Origin: Centipeda artemidis DSM 19719
GTDB taxonomy: Bacteria > Bacillota > Negativicutes > Selenomonadales > Selenomonadaceae
Assembly: GCF_000426665.1 (NCBI RefSeq)
Contig: NZ_AUFU01000007.1
Span: 1 to 64,000 of the forward strand
Length of the DNA: 64,000 nt
Direction of reading: 5' to 3'
In this document: one piece after another, positions 15,115 through 23,170 of the stretch
Layout: every line of letters begins with the position of its first letter
Position numbering within the stretch: position 1 is the first letter of the stretch
Translations under genes and position numbers: made by a program
Notes under the pieces: model-generated
The model's input: only the letters and a program-made list of their open reading frames with translations
Databases searched by the model: none
What the model was told of the DNA's origin: nothing

Positions 15115-15158
15115 TCTGTGTGCCTCCGTTCTCGTTTCTGTACCTATCATACAGCAAG

Positions 15159-15175
15159 ATTCGTTGACACGGAAT
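15159..15175. promoter_or_regulatory. candidate LysR operator (T-N11-A palindrome)
   Basis: ATTC, 9 bp, GAAT lies in the divergent intergenic region and overlaps the -35 box of the LysR gene. The T-N11-A core and the position fit a LysR autoregulatory site. Confidence 0.45.
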
Positions 15176-15192
15176 CTCCGATATGTTACAGT
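15164..15192 (+). promoter_or_regulatory. promoter of the LysR-type gene
   Basis: TTGACA (15164-15169), a 17-bp spacer and TACAGT (15187-15192), about 35 bp before ATG 15227. The candidate operator covers the -35 hexamer. Confidence 0.6.
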
Positions 15193-15226
15193 CACTTTAA
15201 CCAAAAGTTCAAAGCGGAGGCATCAT

Positions 15227-16111
15227 ATGATCAGCACACAGTTATCGGTATTTTTAACGGTCGCGAACTGCGGCAGTTTCAGCAAGGCAGCCGAGCGGCT
15301 CTTCATCTCTCCCACGGCGGTGATGAAACAGATCAATACGCTCGAGAGCCGCCTTGCACTTCCTCTCCTCACGCGCAGCTCGCACGGCGTCCGTCTGACC
15401 CCGGCGGGCGAAATCATCTGCAAGGACGCACAGTTTCTGACGGACTATGCCGCTCAATCGGTTGAAAACGCGCGCCGCGCCATGACCGAAGAACCGAAGG
15501 TGTTTCGCGTGGGAACCTCGATGCTCAACCCGGCAAAGCCGTTCATGGATCTCTGGTACCAAATGAGCGAGGCGTTCCCGAACTACGCGCTGAATCTCGT
15601 TCCCTTCGAGGACGATCACAACGGCATTCTTGCGGAGATTGTGCGCATTGGCGAGAAATACGATTTCCTCGTCGCGGCGTGCGATTCCGATGCATGGCTG
15701 GAAAAATGCAATATGCTCATGCTGGGACGCTATGAGATCATGTGCGCCGTTCCCCGCGGGCATCGCCTTGCGCAAAAGGAGCTGCTCACGCCGTCCGACC
15801 TCCGCGGCGAAACGGTGCTCATGGTCGCCGCGGGCGACTCCGCGAGCAACGATGCCGCGCGCCGCACATTAGAAGAGGATCTGCATATCCGGATCGAGGA
15901 TACCGCGCATTTTTACGATATCTCGGTGTTCAACCGCTGTGCCGAAACGGGCAGCGTACTGCTGACGCTCTCTTGTTGGAAGGATGTGCATCCCGCGCTC
16001 GTGACGATTCCCGTCGATTGGGCGTACGCCGTCCCCTATGGACTCCTCTATGCGCAGCATCCGCCCGCGCACATCGAGAGATTCGTCCGCACGCTCGCGC
16101 AGCATAGATAA
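15227..16111 (+). CDS. LysR-family transcriptional regulator
   Basis: A 294-residue LysR regulator. The N-terminal winged helix-turn-helix reads FLTVANCGSFSKAAERLFIS (about 9-28) followed by PTAVMKQINTLESRLALPLL and RSSHGVRLTPAGE. The remainder is a periplasmic-binding-like effector domain. ATG 15227 follows AAAGCGGAGG; the in-frame upstream extension contains the promoter. It is divergent from the flavodoxin-NTF2-SDR-AKR operon, the usual arrangement for a LysR protein and its target genes. The effector is unknown. Confidence 0.88.
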   Translation: MISTQLSVFLTVANCGSFSKAAERLFISPTAVMKQINTLESRLALPLLTRSSHGVRLTPAGEIICKDAQFLTDYAAQSVENARRAMTEEPKVFRVGTSMLNPAKPFMDLWYQMSEAFPNYALNLVPFEDDHNGILAEIVRIGEKYDFLVAACDSDAWLEKCNMLMLGRYEIMCAVPRGHRLAQKELLTPSDLRGETVLMVAAGDSASNDAARRTLEEDLHIRIEDTAHFYDISVFNRCAETGSVLLTLSCWKDVHPALVTIPVDWAYAVPYGLLYAQHPPAHIERFVRTLAQHR

Positions 16112-16165
16112 GGGAGTCGGTTATACTTATGCGTACAGTGCATAAGTATAACCGACTCCCTTTAT
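16110..16165. terminator. very long bidirectional terminator hairpin
   Basis: A perfect 23-bp stem (16110-16132 with 16140-16162) and 7-nt loop overlaps the LysR stop codon and lies 2-5 bp from the methyltransferase stop. TTTATTTTA follows on the plus strand. The genes converge here, so one hairpin ends both transcripts. Confidence 0.85.
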
Positions 16166-16166
16166 T

Positions 16167-16817
16167 TTATCGCCTTCCGACCACGGCGATCCAATATTCA
16201 CCATCCATAAAGTGCGTCTCGACTTGAGCGAATCCCGCTGCGCGGAAAAGCCGCTCAAACTCCTCGGGCGTCGGATTCGTCAGCTCGTATGCCTCAACCT
16301 TTTCCCGTATGCCCACGGGCAGGTCGGGGCGCTCATAGATCTCCGCGAGCAGGAGAAACGTCCCGCCCGGTTTGACCACGCGCGCGACTTCCTTCAAACT
16401 CTCCGAAGGATTCGGCCAAAAGTAGAAACTCTCAACGGTCACAACTTTATCAAAATGCGCGTCGGAAAACGGCAGAGACTCCACTGATCCCGGGAGAATC
16501 TCCATACGCCCCGCTGCCACGAGCATGCTGTTGAATGCCCGCGACGCCTCGACCGACGTCTCGGAATAATCAATGCCGACGAGATGTCCCTCTGTCACAC
16601 GCTCCGCCATGCGTGCGAGCGTATTGCCGCCGCCGCAGCCGACGTCGAGCACGGTATCATTCGGTACGAAGGAGAGGAGGCTCAGCCCCCACGCCGTGAG
16701 CTTCGCATGACTCTCGTTCATGCGCGTGAGCATCGCACGCCCTGCTGCGCCCTCAGGGCGGCGCGGGTTCCCCTCCGCCGTCTCGCGGTCGCGCTCCGTC
16801 CAATCCTTTTCCGCCAT
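16167..16817 (-). CDS. class I SAM-dependent methyltransferase
   Basis: A 216-residue methyltransferase with the SAM-binding motif VLDVGCGGGNTLARMAE (about 56-72), acidic motif II GIDYSE, and motif VKPGGTFLLLAEIY of the Methyltransf_11 type. The length is normal for a stand-alone small-molecule methyltransferase. The acceptor cannot be predicted. Its ATG overlaps the stop of the upstream membrane-anchored gene as TAATG, so the two are translationally coupled and may act together. The C-terminal FRAAGFAQVETHFMDGEYWI is the usual final strand region. Confidence 0.82.
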   Translation of the reverse strand: MAEKDWTERDRETAEGNPRRPEGAAGRAMLTRMNESHAKLTAWGLSLLSFVPNDTVLDVGCGGGNTLARMAERVTEGHLVGIDYSETSVEASRAFNSMLVAAGRMEILPGSVESLPFSDAHFDKVVTVESFYFWPNPSESLKEVARVVKPGGTFLLLAEIYERPDLPVGIREKVEAYELTNPTPEEFERLFRAAGFAQVETHFMDGEYWIAVVGRR

Positions 16818-17452
16818 TACTCCGCTACCCCCATCGTCTGTTTCGAGAGATCAAAGCCAAACTGCATCGGATCGGCAGGATCCCAAATGCGCGTCTTTTC
16901 GTTATAGCGCACGGGCACATAGAACGTTACCGTACCGGCAGGCTGCAGCTCGCGATATGCCTCCGCCGTCGCCTCCACGGCGACGCGTCGAATCTCCTCG
17001 GGCGAGGCGTCGAGCTTCATGCGCCGGCGCAGAAGCGAGGACGCCTTTTCCTTTGCCCCCTGCATATCGAACCGCGTGATCGTCACTTCGACCGTTGCCT
17101 CATCCTTGCCCTGCTCCGAGACCATCGTCTCGACCGTGGCGCTGCGCAGCGACTCCATGTACGCGTCGCCGAGCTGTGCCGCCTCCTCGGGCGAGAGCAC
17201 CGCCCCCGTTGTCTGGAGGGCATTCTCAAACGCCGACTTCATATTGAACGACTCCGTCGGGGCTCCGTAGGACGCAAGCTGTTTCTGCGCCGCCTCGTCC
17301 TGCCGCACGAACGCATCACAGTAGAGCTTGATGCTCTCGGCAGCGTTCGCCTTCTCCATGCGCCCAATCGTCGAAACGTAAAGCGCCGCAAGAATCGCCG
17401 CCGTAAAGATCCCGATAAAAATCATCGGAAATCGAATTTTAGAATTTTTCAC
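16817..17452 (-). CDS. membrane-anchored hypothetical protein
   Basis: A 211-residue protein I do not recognise. Residues 8-30 form one hydrophobic segment (FPMIFIGIFTAAILAALYVS), followed by a soluble domain rich in helices and then strands (TVEVTITRFDM, TVTFYVPVRYNEKTRIWDP). It looks like a signal-anchor protein with an extracytoplasmic NTF2/DUF5105-like domain, but that assignment is a guess. It overlaps the methyltransferase start. The promoter probably lies in the 130-bp AT-rich gap 17453-17580. Confidence 0.65.
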   Translation of the reverse strand: MKNSKIRFPMIFIGIFTAAILAALYVSTIGRMEKANAAESIKLYCDAFVRQDEAAQKQLASYGAPTESFNMKSAFENALQTTGAVLSPEEAAQLGDAYMESLRSATVETMVSEQGKDEATVEVTITRFDMQGAKEKASSLLRRRMKLDASPEEIRRVAVEATAEAYRELQPAGTVTFYVPVRYNEKTRIWDPADPMQFGFDLSKQTMGVAE

Positions 17453-17561
17453 AATAAAATTCCCCCTACCTACTTAATTTATCGGAAGGATCTTACAGGA
17501 ACTTAGCGGATTTCTCCCGCGCAATATTACAAATAGGTAAAGGATGCAAACCAAAATCTAC

Positions 17562-17584
17562 GATGCGCCAAAATCGCACATCAC
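17562..17584 (-). repeat. REP-like extragenic repeat at the MBL-hydrolase stop codon
   Basis: The plus strand reads GATGCGCCAAAATCGCACAT then CAC. It shares the 13-mer ATGCGCCAAAATC with the repeats at 58858 and 58994. On the minus strand it starts at the TGA stop codon of the upstream gene, as the other gene-linked copies do. Confidence 0.5.
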
Positions 17585-18711
17585 GTCATCCCTTCCCACC
17601 AGTGCGGGTAGTCGGCCGGAGAAGCGATATCCACCGCCTCACCGATACGCGGCGTCACAACACGATAGGGACGCCCTGCACTCTCACGCAGAAGCTCCGC
17701 ATAGGGTTCCTGCCATTTGTGCAGAGCAAGCGCAAATTTCCCTCCATGTGCGGGAAGAATGGCACGTGCGCACACATCCTCCGCCGCCTGCGCCGTCTCG
17801 GCAGGCAGCATGTGGATCGGGTGCCACTGCATGTTATACTGCCCGTTTTCCATGAGTGCGAGATCAAATCCGTCGAACCGCTCGCCGATGGTGCGAAAAT
17901 GCTTCCCATAGCCGCCGTCTCCGCTGATGTAAACACGCCGCTCCGGCGCAACGATGGCAAATCCGCACCACTCGGTGTTGTTGCGCGTCAGGAAGCGTCC
18001 GGAGAAATGCTGCGATGGCAAAATATGGATGTGGAAATCATCGGCGAGCGCAATGTCCGTATCCCAATCCTCTTCGTGCAGATGCGCAAGGTCAAATCCC
18101 CATGCCTCAAAGAACTCGCCGACGCCGAGCGGACAGATGATCTCCTTGATTTTGGGCTTCAACGCCATGACGGTCGCGTAGTCGAGATGATCCCAATGGT
18201 CGTGCGTCATGAGGAGGACGTCGAGTTCGGGAATATCCGCCGCCGTATAGACGTTGCTCCCGCGAAAGGCGCGGTTGATGAAAAAGACGGGCGATCCGTA
18301 TGCGGAAAAGACGGGATCGATGAGAATGCGCCGCCCCGCAATCTGAAGATAAAAGGTCGAGTGCCCCATCCATACGGCAATATCCTTCTCGCGCGGGATC
18401 GCGGCGAGATCTGTTTTATTGCTTGGAATAAGTTCCTTTGGAATGCGGCCGTCGTCCGTGTCAAAGAGAACGCGCCACAGGGTCTCAATACGTCCGGGGC
18501 GCTCCTCGTCGGGCAGCTTGTCATTCATGTATTCCACGGGTTCGAGGCAGACGAATTGTCCGTTCACATAATGCGGCGACTGCTTGATGCGTTTGAGGCG
18601 CGCGCCCTGCGGGGCACGGCCGAATTTTTCCTGCGAGACGAAGAGTCCCGCCCCACCCGCGAGCGCCCCGATCCCCGCGAGCACGCCAAGCAGGAAGTTT
18701 CTGCGTTTCAT
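17581..18711 (-). CDS. membrane-anchored MBL-fold metallo-hydrolase (NAPE-PLD/RomA-like)
   Basis: A 376-residue metallo-beta-lactamase-fold hydrolase. The metal motif THDHWDHLD (169-177) provides HxHxDH. Further ligands are expected in LPSQHFSGR, ISGDGGYG and LPAHGGKFAL. The region WMGHSTFYLQIAGRRILIDP is typical of the NAPE-phospholipase-D/RomA group, which cleaves phosphodiesters. MKRRNFLLGVLAGIGALAGG is a twin-arginine-like signal or anchor, so the enzyme probably faces the periplasm. ATG 18711 follows GGGGG. It lies 91 bp after the flavodoxin-like gene on the same strand, with a GCGCGCCC/GGGCGCGC hairpin between them. Confidence 0.82.
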   Translation of the reverse strand: MKRRNFLLGVLAGIGALAGGAGLFVSQEKFGRAPQGARLKRIKQSPHYVNGQFVCLEPVEYMNDKLPDEERPGRIETLWRVLFDTDDGRIPKELIPSNKTDLAAIPREKDIAVWMGHSTFYLQIAGRRILIDPVFSAYGSPVFFINRAFRGSNVYTAADIPELDVLLMTHDHWDHLDYATVMALKPKIKEIICPLGVGEFFEAWGFDLAHLHEEDWDTDIALADDFHIHILPSQHFSGRFLTRNNTEWCGFAIVAPERRVYISGDGGYGKHFRTIGERFDGFDLALMENGQYNMQWHPIHMLPAETAQAAEDVCARAILPAHGGKFALALHKWQEPYAELLRESAGRPYRVVTPRIGEAVDIASPADYPHWWEGMT

Positions 18712-18730
18712 AGTTCCCCCATAAGTATAA

Positions 18731-18750
18731 TGCGCGCCCAAGGGCGCGCA
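18731..18750. other. intercistronic hairpin between flavodoxin-like and MBL genes
   Basis: TGCGCGCCC and GGGCGCGCA pair perfectly around AA. On the minus strand it is followed by TTATACTTATG with no clear T-run, so it is more likely a processing or pausing hairpin than a full terminator. Confidence 0.45.
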
Positions 18751-18781
18751 TGAATTGAATCTGTTTGAGATGACGACGCCG

Positions 18782-18802
18782 GGCGCGAAAATCCCGCGTC
18801 AC
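18782..18802 (-). repeat. REP-like extragenic repeat directly after a flavodoxin-like gene
   Basis: The plus strand reads GGCGCGAAAATCCCGCGTCA then C. It matches the 3' part of the 27-bp repeats at 58847 and 58983 with two differences over 20 bp. On the minus strand it begins with GTGA immediately after the TAG stop codon. Confidence 0.45.
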
Positions 18803-19291
18803 CTAAATGCCCAAGGAGGCAATCCACGAATTAATCGCCATCGGCGTCTCCCCCATCTCAAACCGCCGCCCCTCTTTGACGAGGGCGCCCGGCGCCGAAG
18901 GACGCAGGTGTGCTGTGGTCTGTCCCATAGGGCTGCCTCCGGAGGTAGAAAACGGAACGACGGTCTTATCCTTCAAGTCACAGCTCTCAAGGAACGTATT
19001 GATAATATGCGGTGCAATATACCACCAAATCGGGAATCCCACAAAGACGGTCTCATAATGCGAAATATCGGGCAGTTCACCCGCGATCTCCGGGCGGCTT
19101 GCCGGGTCGTTCATCTCAACGCTCGAACGGCTCTTTTCATTATTCCAATTGAGATCGTCCTCGGTATAGGGAACGGCGGGCACAATCTCATAAAGGTCTG
19201 CCCCTATCACATCCGCAATTTTTTCGGAAATTTTCTCTGTCCGCCGTGAAGGAGAGGCAGAAAAATACGCGATCAGATATTTTCGATACAT
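18803..19291 (-). CDS. flavodoxin-like protein with altered phosphate loop
   Basis: A 162-residue flavodoxin-fold protein, possibly an electron carrier or flavin reductase. YLIAYFSASPSRRTEKISEK (5-24) is the first strand and phosphate loop. The usual S/T-x-T-G-x-T is replaced by SASPSRRT, so FMN binding may be changed. GFPIWWYIAPHIINTFLES and FSTSGGSPMGQT match the second and third flavin-contact regions. ATG 19291 follows GAGAGG and overlaps the stop of the DUF4127 gene, so it is the last gene of a coupled operon. A REP-like repeat follows its stop directly. Confidence 0.78.
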   Translation of the reverse strand: MYRKYLIAYFSASPSRRTEKISEKIADVIGADLYEIVPAVPYTEDDLNWNNEKSRSSVEMNDPASRPEIAGELPDISHYETVFVGFPIWWYIAPHIINTFLESCDLKDKTVVPFSTSGGSPMGQTTAHLRPSAPGALVKEGRRFEMGETPMAINSWIASLGI

Positions 19292-19292
19292 A

Positions 19293-20936
19293 TCATTGGC
19301 CTCTCTTTGCAAGAAAATCATAGGCAAAGCCGCGTTCACCGCGCAGAATATCGGACTCAAACATGCGGTTCCATGGGAACGTGACCTCTACGGTATCAAT
19401 GTCCGCAAGCGGCGGCAGATTCTCCTCAATGAAGCGGTTCATCATACGTGTAGAGCGCGCACTGACCGCATCCATCTTCGAGCCGAGGCTGCCATAGAAG
19501 CCATCGCCGCGCAGCCATGTGAGCTGTCGTGCAATGGTATTGCGCACGTTTGCCTGGTACGCCCAGTCGTCGAGATAGCGTGTCGTGAGCAGACGATCGG
19601 CAGCATCACCGCTCATATGACGGACAAGCATCCCCTCGCCGATGGCGAAGCCGGAGCTGTTCGTCGGTGTATTCCAGCCCGCATAGGCGCGAATCTTATA
19701 GAGCAAACCACGCTTTTGCAGCTCCGCCATGAGCGCGTTATCGGAACCGTTGGCAAAGGCAACGTCAGCAATTGCAACGGGGTAGCCCTTCCCCACGTAG
19801 TCGGAGACAATGTCGGCAAAATATGTTGTTCCTTCGCGCGGTGTCCCGTCATTCAGTGCCGCATTCGCCTCATAGGTTCGCCCGTCGGGATTTGTGTTCA
19901 CCGTGAGTACGACGTCTGCTTTTTCGGGTGCACGCACGACCATACCGCCCGCTGCGAGAACAGCGTCGCTGATGGAGGTGCCGATTTTTTCATCCGAGTA
20001 GGCGGGTACGGTCTCTTCCCCGCGTCCCCAATTGTAACGCGGATAGACGAAGGGAATTTCATGACGCTGCTCATTAACGGCGCGCGTAAGCATGAGAAGC
20101 GCGATCTCGTCGATGCCCGCCATCGTCTGAAAGCGTGTCTTGCCAAGATCCGCGCCTTCCTGTGTAAGGTGACGGCTCTCGAGATGGGTCTGCGAGAACG
20201 GCGCGTTATCGTCGCGCCCAAGCGCAAGGTACCGGAACGTACCTTTTTTTCGCATGAGCTCAATCATGTAGGAGTTCACTGCGTAGTTCTTCTCGCGGCG
20301 TCCCATCCAATCGGCGAGTGCTTCTTTCGGGATCAGCCGTTCAAGAAAAGCATATTCCTTTTTCTCGCGGCGTGTGAGTCCTTCAACCTCATCCTTGTCA
20401 CGCAGAACCGTGTAGCGGAAGATATCGGCGCCGTAGCGGCGGTAGTACTCCGGTTCCTCGTGTCCAGACGCCTCGGCAGTACGCGGTGTACGCATGATTG
20501 AGCCGAACACGTAGAGCGGCACCTTCGGCTGCTCATGCTGGAGTTCTGCAAATCGCGCGGCGCGTGCCATGACCTCATCGCGCGAATACGCATGCTTGCG
20601 CGAGCCGACAAGGCTGCCATAGATCATGGCGTCCGAGGAGATGACAGCCCCCTTCACCCCAGGCTGCGCGATATTCGTCCGCACCCATGCCCACAGTTCA
20701 TCCGGATGCCCGAGATCCTCGCGGTTGCCGAGGAGGTCATTCGGCGGTACGACAATGTCGTAGCCGAGCTGTGCCACGACATCCGCCGTCTGTTTGCTCG
20801 AGATGGGGCGGCTGTCATGCGGGATGAAGAGAATTTTCTCGGTCACGGGAGCCGACTTTGCCGCCTCCGTTATCTGCGGGAACAATCCCAGCACCAAAAC
20901 AAAACAAAGTATACGAATGAGCATATTCCTTCTCAC
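19293..20936 (-). CDS. DUF4127-family secreted protein
   Basis: A 547-residue protein with an N-terminal signal peptide (about 5-26, LIRILCFVLVLGLFPQITEA). It matches DUF4127 in its hallmark segments ILFIPHDSRPISSKQTADVV, VISSDAMIYGSLVGSR, NWGRGEE and ADVAFANGSDNALM. The family function is not established; the fold is thought to be chelatase- or phosphatase-like, and I do not assign a reaction. The start is GTG 20936, with GGAGG 6 nt upstream, overlapping the previous stop (GTGA). ATG 20924 is an alternative. It sits in the operon DUF2225 - unknown - DUF4127 - flavodoxin-like. Confidence 0.82.
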   Translation of the reverse strand: MRRNMLIRILCFVLVLGLFPQITEAAKSAPVTEKILFIPHDSRPISSKQTADVVAQLGYDIVVPPNDLLGNREDLGHPDELWAWVRTNIAQPGVKGAVISSDAMIYGSLVGSRKHAYSRDEVMARAARFAELQHEQPKVPLYVFGSIMRTPRTAEASGHEEPEYYRRYGADIFRYTVLRDKDEVEGLTRREKKEYAFLERLIPKEALADWMGRREKNYAVNSYMIELMRKKGTFRYLALGRDDNAPFSQTHLESRHLTQEGADLGKTRFQTMAGIDEIALLMLTRAVNEQRHEIPFVYPRYNWGRGEETVPAYSDEKIGTSISDAVLAAGGMVVRAPEKADVVLTVNTNPDGRTYEANAALNDGTPREGTTYFADIVSDYVGKGYPVAIADVAFANGSDNALMAELQKRGLLYKIRAYAGWNTPTNSSGFAIGEGMLVRHMSGDAADRLLTTRYLDDWAYQANVRNTIARQLTWLRGDGFYGSLGSKMDAVSARSTRMMNRFIEENLPPLADIDTVEVTFPWNRMFESDILRGERGFAYDFLAKRGQ

Positions 20937-21652
20937 TCTGTACCTCCTTCCGGTGTCCCTGTCTGCACCTTGTCCTTCAAAATGTTTCTCAGTGCGTCCT
21001 TCACATCATCCGGTACGTTCAGTTTTGTATCAAACATGATGCCGCCGTCGCGCACCTGCGCCCCCTCGATCTCAATCATATCGATGAGTCGGTGCCCGCG
21101 GAACTCTGTCTGCCCAAAACGAGACGCCGCCAACACCTCGTGGAAATCAACGCGCACCGTATTGCCGCGCACATCAACGGGGACGCGATCCGAGACGTCG
21201 AGATGTCCGACCATGCGCTCCACCATAGAGAGCGAAACACGCGCGAAAATCCACGAGACAAGCCCGTGATTGGGAACTTTCTTCTTGCGTACACGGTAGA
21301 CGGCGTACGATTTCTCACCGTCATGCACCATTTCCTCGATCGTGCCGGACAACTCGATGCGCTTATATTTTTTTGCCGTTGTGCATACGATATCGAGCGT
21401 TCCATTCGCGTGCGATGTGAGTGTGATGCCCGTGATGCTCCCGTCTGTACCGAGATTTTTTGCGATCGCCTCGTTCATCGTCGCATCGCGCACAAAGAGA
21501 TGTCCGTCCGCGATTTCCGTCAGTGTCTCGCGATCCCATGTGTCGCGAAGTGCTGTCAATACAGGCGTATAGTCCTGCACCGTCTCCCGGATCGTGCTCC
21601 AATCGAAGCTGCGCAAATCCTCAATGAAATGCGCCGGAATATCAATAACCAT
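20933..21652 (-). CDS. conserved hypothetical protein (possible LmeA/DUF2993-like)
   Basis: A 239-residue protein without a clear signal peptide. The second half alternates amphipathic strands (TLDIVCTTAKKYKRIELSGT, GNTVRVDFHEVL, VRDGGIMFDTKLNVP), reminiscent of lipid-binding LmeA/DUF2993 proteins, but the match is weak. It is translationally coupled to both neighbours: its ATG overlaps the stop of the DUF2225 gene and its stop overlaps the DUF4127 start. No catalytic motif is apparent. Function is unknown. Confidence 0.6.
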   Translation of the reverse strand: MVIDIPAHFIEDLRSFDWSTIRETVQDYTPVLTALRDTWDRETLTEIADGHLFVRDATMNEAIAKNLGTDGSITGITLTSHANGTLDIVCTTAKKYKRIELSGTIEEMVHDGEKSYAVYRVRKKKVPNHGLVSWIFARVSLSMVERMVGHLDVSDRVPVDVRGNTVRVDFHEVLAASRFGQTEFRGHRLIDMIEIEGAQVRDGGIMFDTKLNVPDDVKDALRNILKDKVQTGTPEGGTE

Positions 21653-22350
21653 TAACCGTTCGCTTTCTCTGCCGCGGCCTTCCTCTCACGCAGCTCAAGC
21701 CACAGGTTCTGCGTGCGCTCGAAGAGTTTTGCATCGTTCTTACGCACTTCCTGATCGCTCATGATCTGCGAAAGCATCTGCGTCGCCTTTTCATAATTCT
21801 CAAGACGGTAGTATGCCGCCCCCGTCATATAGATTGCCATCATATCACTCATACCGTTGATCGGGTAGTGCTCCGTCATAACGGATTTCTCGTAGAGTTC
21901 CGCTGCGCGCAGCAGCGCCTCGTTCTCCTTATCGCGATCATCCGTATCGCGGTAGACCCACGCCATGCCCATGCAGTAGCCCGCCTGTTTTTGCAGCGGC
22001 CAGCCGAGCCGCTCGGCGAAGTAGATGCCGAGCTTGTACGCGCGGATTGCCTCTTCCACCGTACGCTCCTCTTTGTATGGAAGATTGACCTTATGCCCCG
22101 CAAGAAGCTCCTTGATCTTATCCTTGTCACGCGCCTTCAGAGGCTCGCCCGTGAACTGCTTTTCATCGGCGGCAAAGCCGCAGTGTTCGCACATCCATAC
22201 GCGATAGCGGTAAGGGTTCACTCCCTCATAGTGAACGCAGTAGTCCTCATCAGTCTCAAGCGTGATCAGGCGCGCTTTCATCTTCGTCACGTGCGTCTCT
22301 TCCCCACAGACCGGACACGGTTTTTCCACCGTATATGTATACTCTGACAT
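21652..22350 (-). CDS. DUF2225-family protein (zinc ribbon plus helical repeats)
   Basis: A 232-residue cytoplasmic protein. An N-terminal zinc ribbon (CPVCG at about 12-16, then MCEHCGFAA) is followed by helical TPR-like repeats (AIRAYKLGIYFAERLG, AAYYRLENYEKATQMLSQIM), the DUF2225 architecture. Family function is unknown. ATG 22350 follows GGAGGAAGGG; the longer frame to 22425 is rejected because it overlaps this site. It is the first gene of a tightly coupled operon. Zinc binding and protein-protein contacts are predicted from motifs only. Confidence 0.8.
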   Translation of the reverse strand: MSEYTYTVEKPCPVCGEETHVTKMKARLITLETDEDYCVHYEGVNPYRYRVWMCEHCGFAADEKQFTGEPLKARDKDKIKELLAGHKVNLPYKEERTVEEAIRAYKLGIYFAERLGWPLQKQAGYCMGMAWVYRDTDDRDKENEALLRAAELYEKSVMTEHYPINGMSDMMAIYMTGAAYYRLENYEKATQMLSQIMSDQEVRKNDAKLFERTQNLWLELRERKAAAEKANG

Positions 22351-22429
22351 AATGCACCCTTCCTCCCTGTCAAAAAGACTATATGTAGGATACCATAAAA
22401 CGTGCGAAAAAGAAAATTTTTCCACATAA

Positions 22430-22459
22430 AAACACGCCCGGCCACATTAAATTGGCCGG
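22430..22459 (-). terminator. terminator after the toxin-antitoxin pair
   Basis: On the minus strand CCGGCCA pairs with TGGCCGG across 8 nt, followed by GCGTGTTTTT. It lies 45 bp downstream of the toxin stop. Confidence 0.75.
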
Positions 22460-22503
22460 ACTCCTCAAAGTGAGACGCGCGGATAAGAGCATGTTTTTTC
22501 AGG

Positions 22504-22785
22504 TTACTCATCAAATACGTCTGCATGGGTGCCCGTATTCGTAAGCGTAAGGGTCAGTATATCGTCTTCAACGAGATATATAAGCAGCCAGTCGGGCTGA
22601 ATATGACATTCCCGAAATCCCGCCCAATTCCCTTTGAGTTCATGATCCCGATGCTTTGCAGGAAGCGTGTGACCTTGCCGCAGCTCATCGACAACAGCAT
22701 CTAAAAGCCCAATATCAAGCCCCCGCTTCTTGGCACGTTTGTAATCCTTTTTGTAGGCTGATGTGAATTTTACTCGGTAGGTCAT
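22504..22785 (-). CDS. type II toxin, YafQ/RelE-family mRNA interferase
   Basis: A 93-residue ribosome-dependent endoribonuclease of the YafQ group. It follows the family pattern YRVKFTSAYKKDYKRAKKRG at the start. The active-site residues known in YafQ are present: His in HRDHELKG, His-x3-Asp-Trp in CHIQPDWLL, and His-x3-Phe in GTHADVFDE. Its ATG overlaps the antitoxin stop (ATGA), the usual order with antitoxin first. With all catalytic residues intact it is probably an active toxin. Expression should be repressed by the antitoxin-toxin complex at the operator upstream. Confidence 0.88.
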   Translation of the reverse strand: MTYRVKFTSAYKKDYKRAKKRGLDIGLLDAVVDELRQGHTLPAKHRDHELKGNWAGFRECHIQPDWLLIYLVEDDILTLTLTNTGTHADVFDE

Positions 22786-23054
22786 TCTTCGAGCGCCCTC
22801 TTCAAATCATCCATGCGATCAAAACTCGGAACGCCGGGATCGCGTGAGATACGCCTCGCTTCCTCCATCGCGGATAGTGTACGCGCGTTATAGTGCGGCA
22901 TCTCTATGCTGAACGGAATGCCGCCGCGCAGGACGCATTGATGCAGGAACATGTTGACGGCGCCGGACATATCAAGTCCCAGTCTCGAGAAGAGAATACC
23001 TGCCTGTTCTTTGACGTCACGGTCGATTCTTATTTGTGTCGGCACTGTTGCCAT
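22782..23054 (-). CDS. type II antitoxin, RelB/DinJ family
   Basis: A 90-residue DinJ-like antitoxin. The N-terminal VPTQIRIDRDVKEQAGILFS is the ribbon-helix-helix DNA-binding part, and LGLDMSGAVNMFLHQCVLRG is the DinJ signature. The C-terminal half (MPHYNARTLSAMEEARR...FDRMDDLKRALEE) would wrap and block YafQ. ATG 23054 follows AAGGTGG; a GTG 4 codons earlier overlaps that site. The gene pair lies between the DUF2225 operon and the complex I operon with its own terminator. Confidence 0.88.
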   Translation of the reverse strand: MATVPTQIRIDRDVKEQAGILFSRLGLDMSGAVNMFLHQCVLRGGIPFSIEMPHYNARTLSAMEEARRISRDPGVPSFDRMDDLKRALEE

Positions 23055-23073
23055 GATGAACACCACCTTTTAC

Positions 23074-23105
23074 TGTATTTTACATATTTTGATTTACAAT
23101 GTAAA
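23074..23105 (-). promoter_or_regulatory. candidate DinJ-YafQ operators
   Basis: Two adjacent palindromes precede the antitoxin: TGTA-TTT-TACA (23074-23084) and TTTACA-A-TGTAAA (23093-23105). Ribbon-helix-helix antitoxins bind such short paired repeats for autorepression. Confidence 0.5.
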
Positions 23106-23119
23106 GCGAAGTATATATA

Positions 23120-23155
23120 AAAGCGGAGTCGAGGTACAAATGCACCACGACTCCG
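23120..23155 (-). terminator. terminator of the complex I operon
   Basis: CGGAGTCG (23124-23131) pairs with CGACTCCG (23148-23155). The minus strand continues CTTTTATATA and the plus strand TTTTC, so it may act both ways. It lies 16 bp after the nuoN stop. Confidence 0.75.
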
Positions 23156-23170
23156 TTTTCGTATGAGGTT

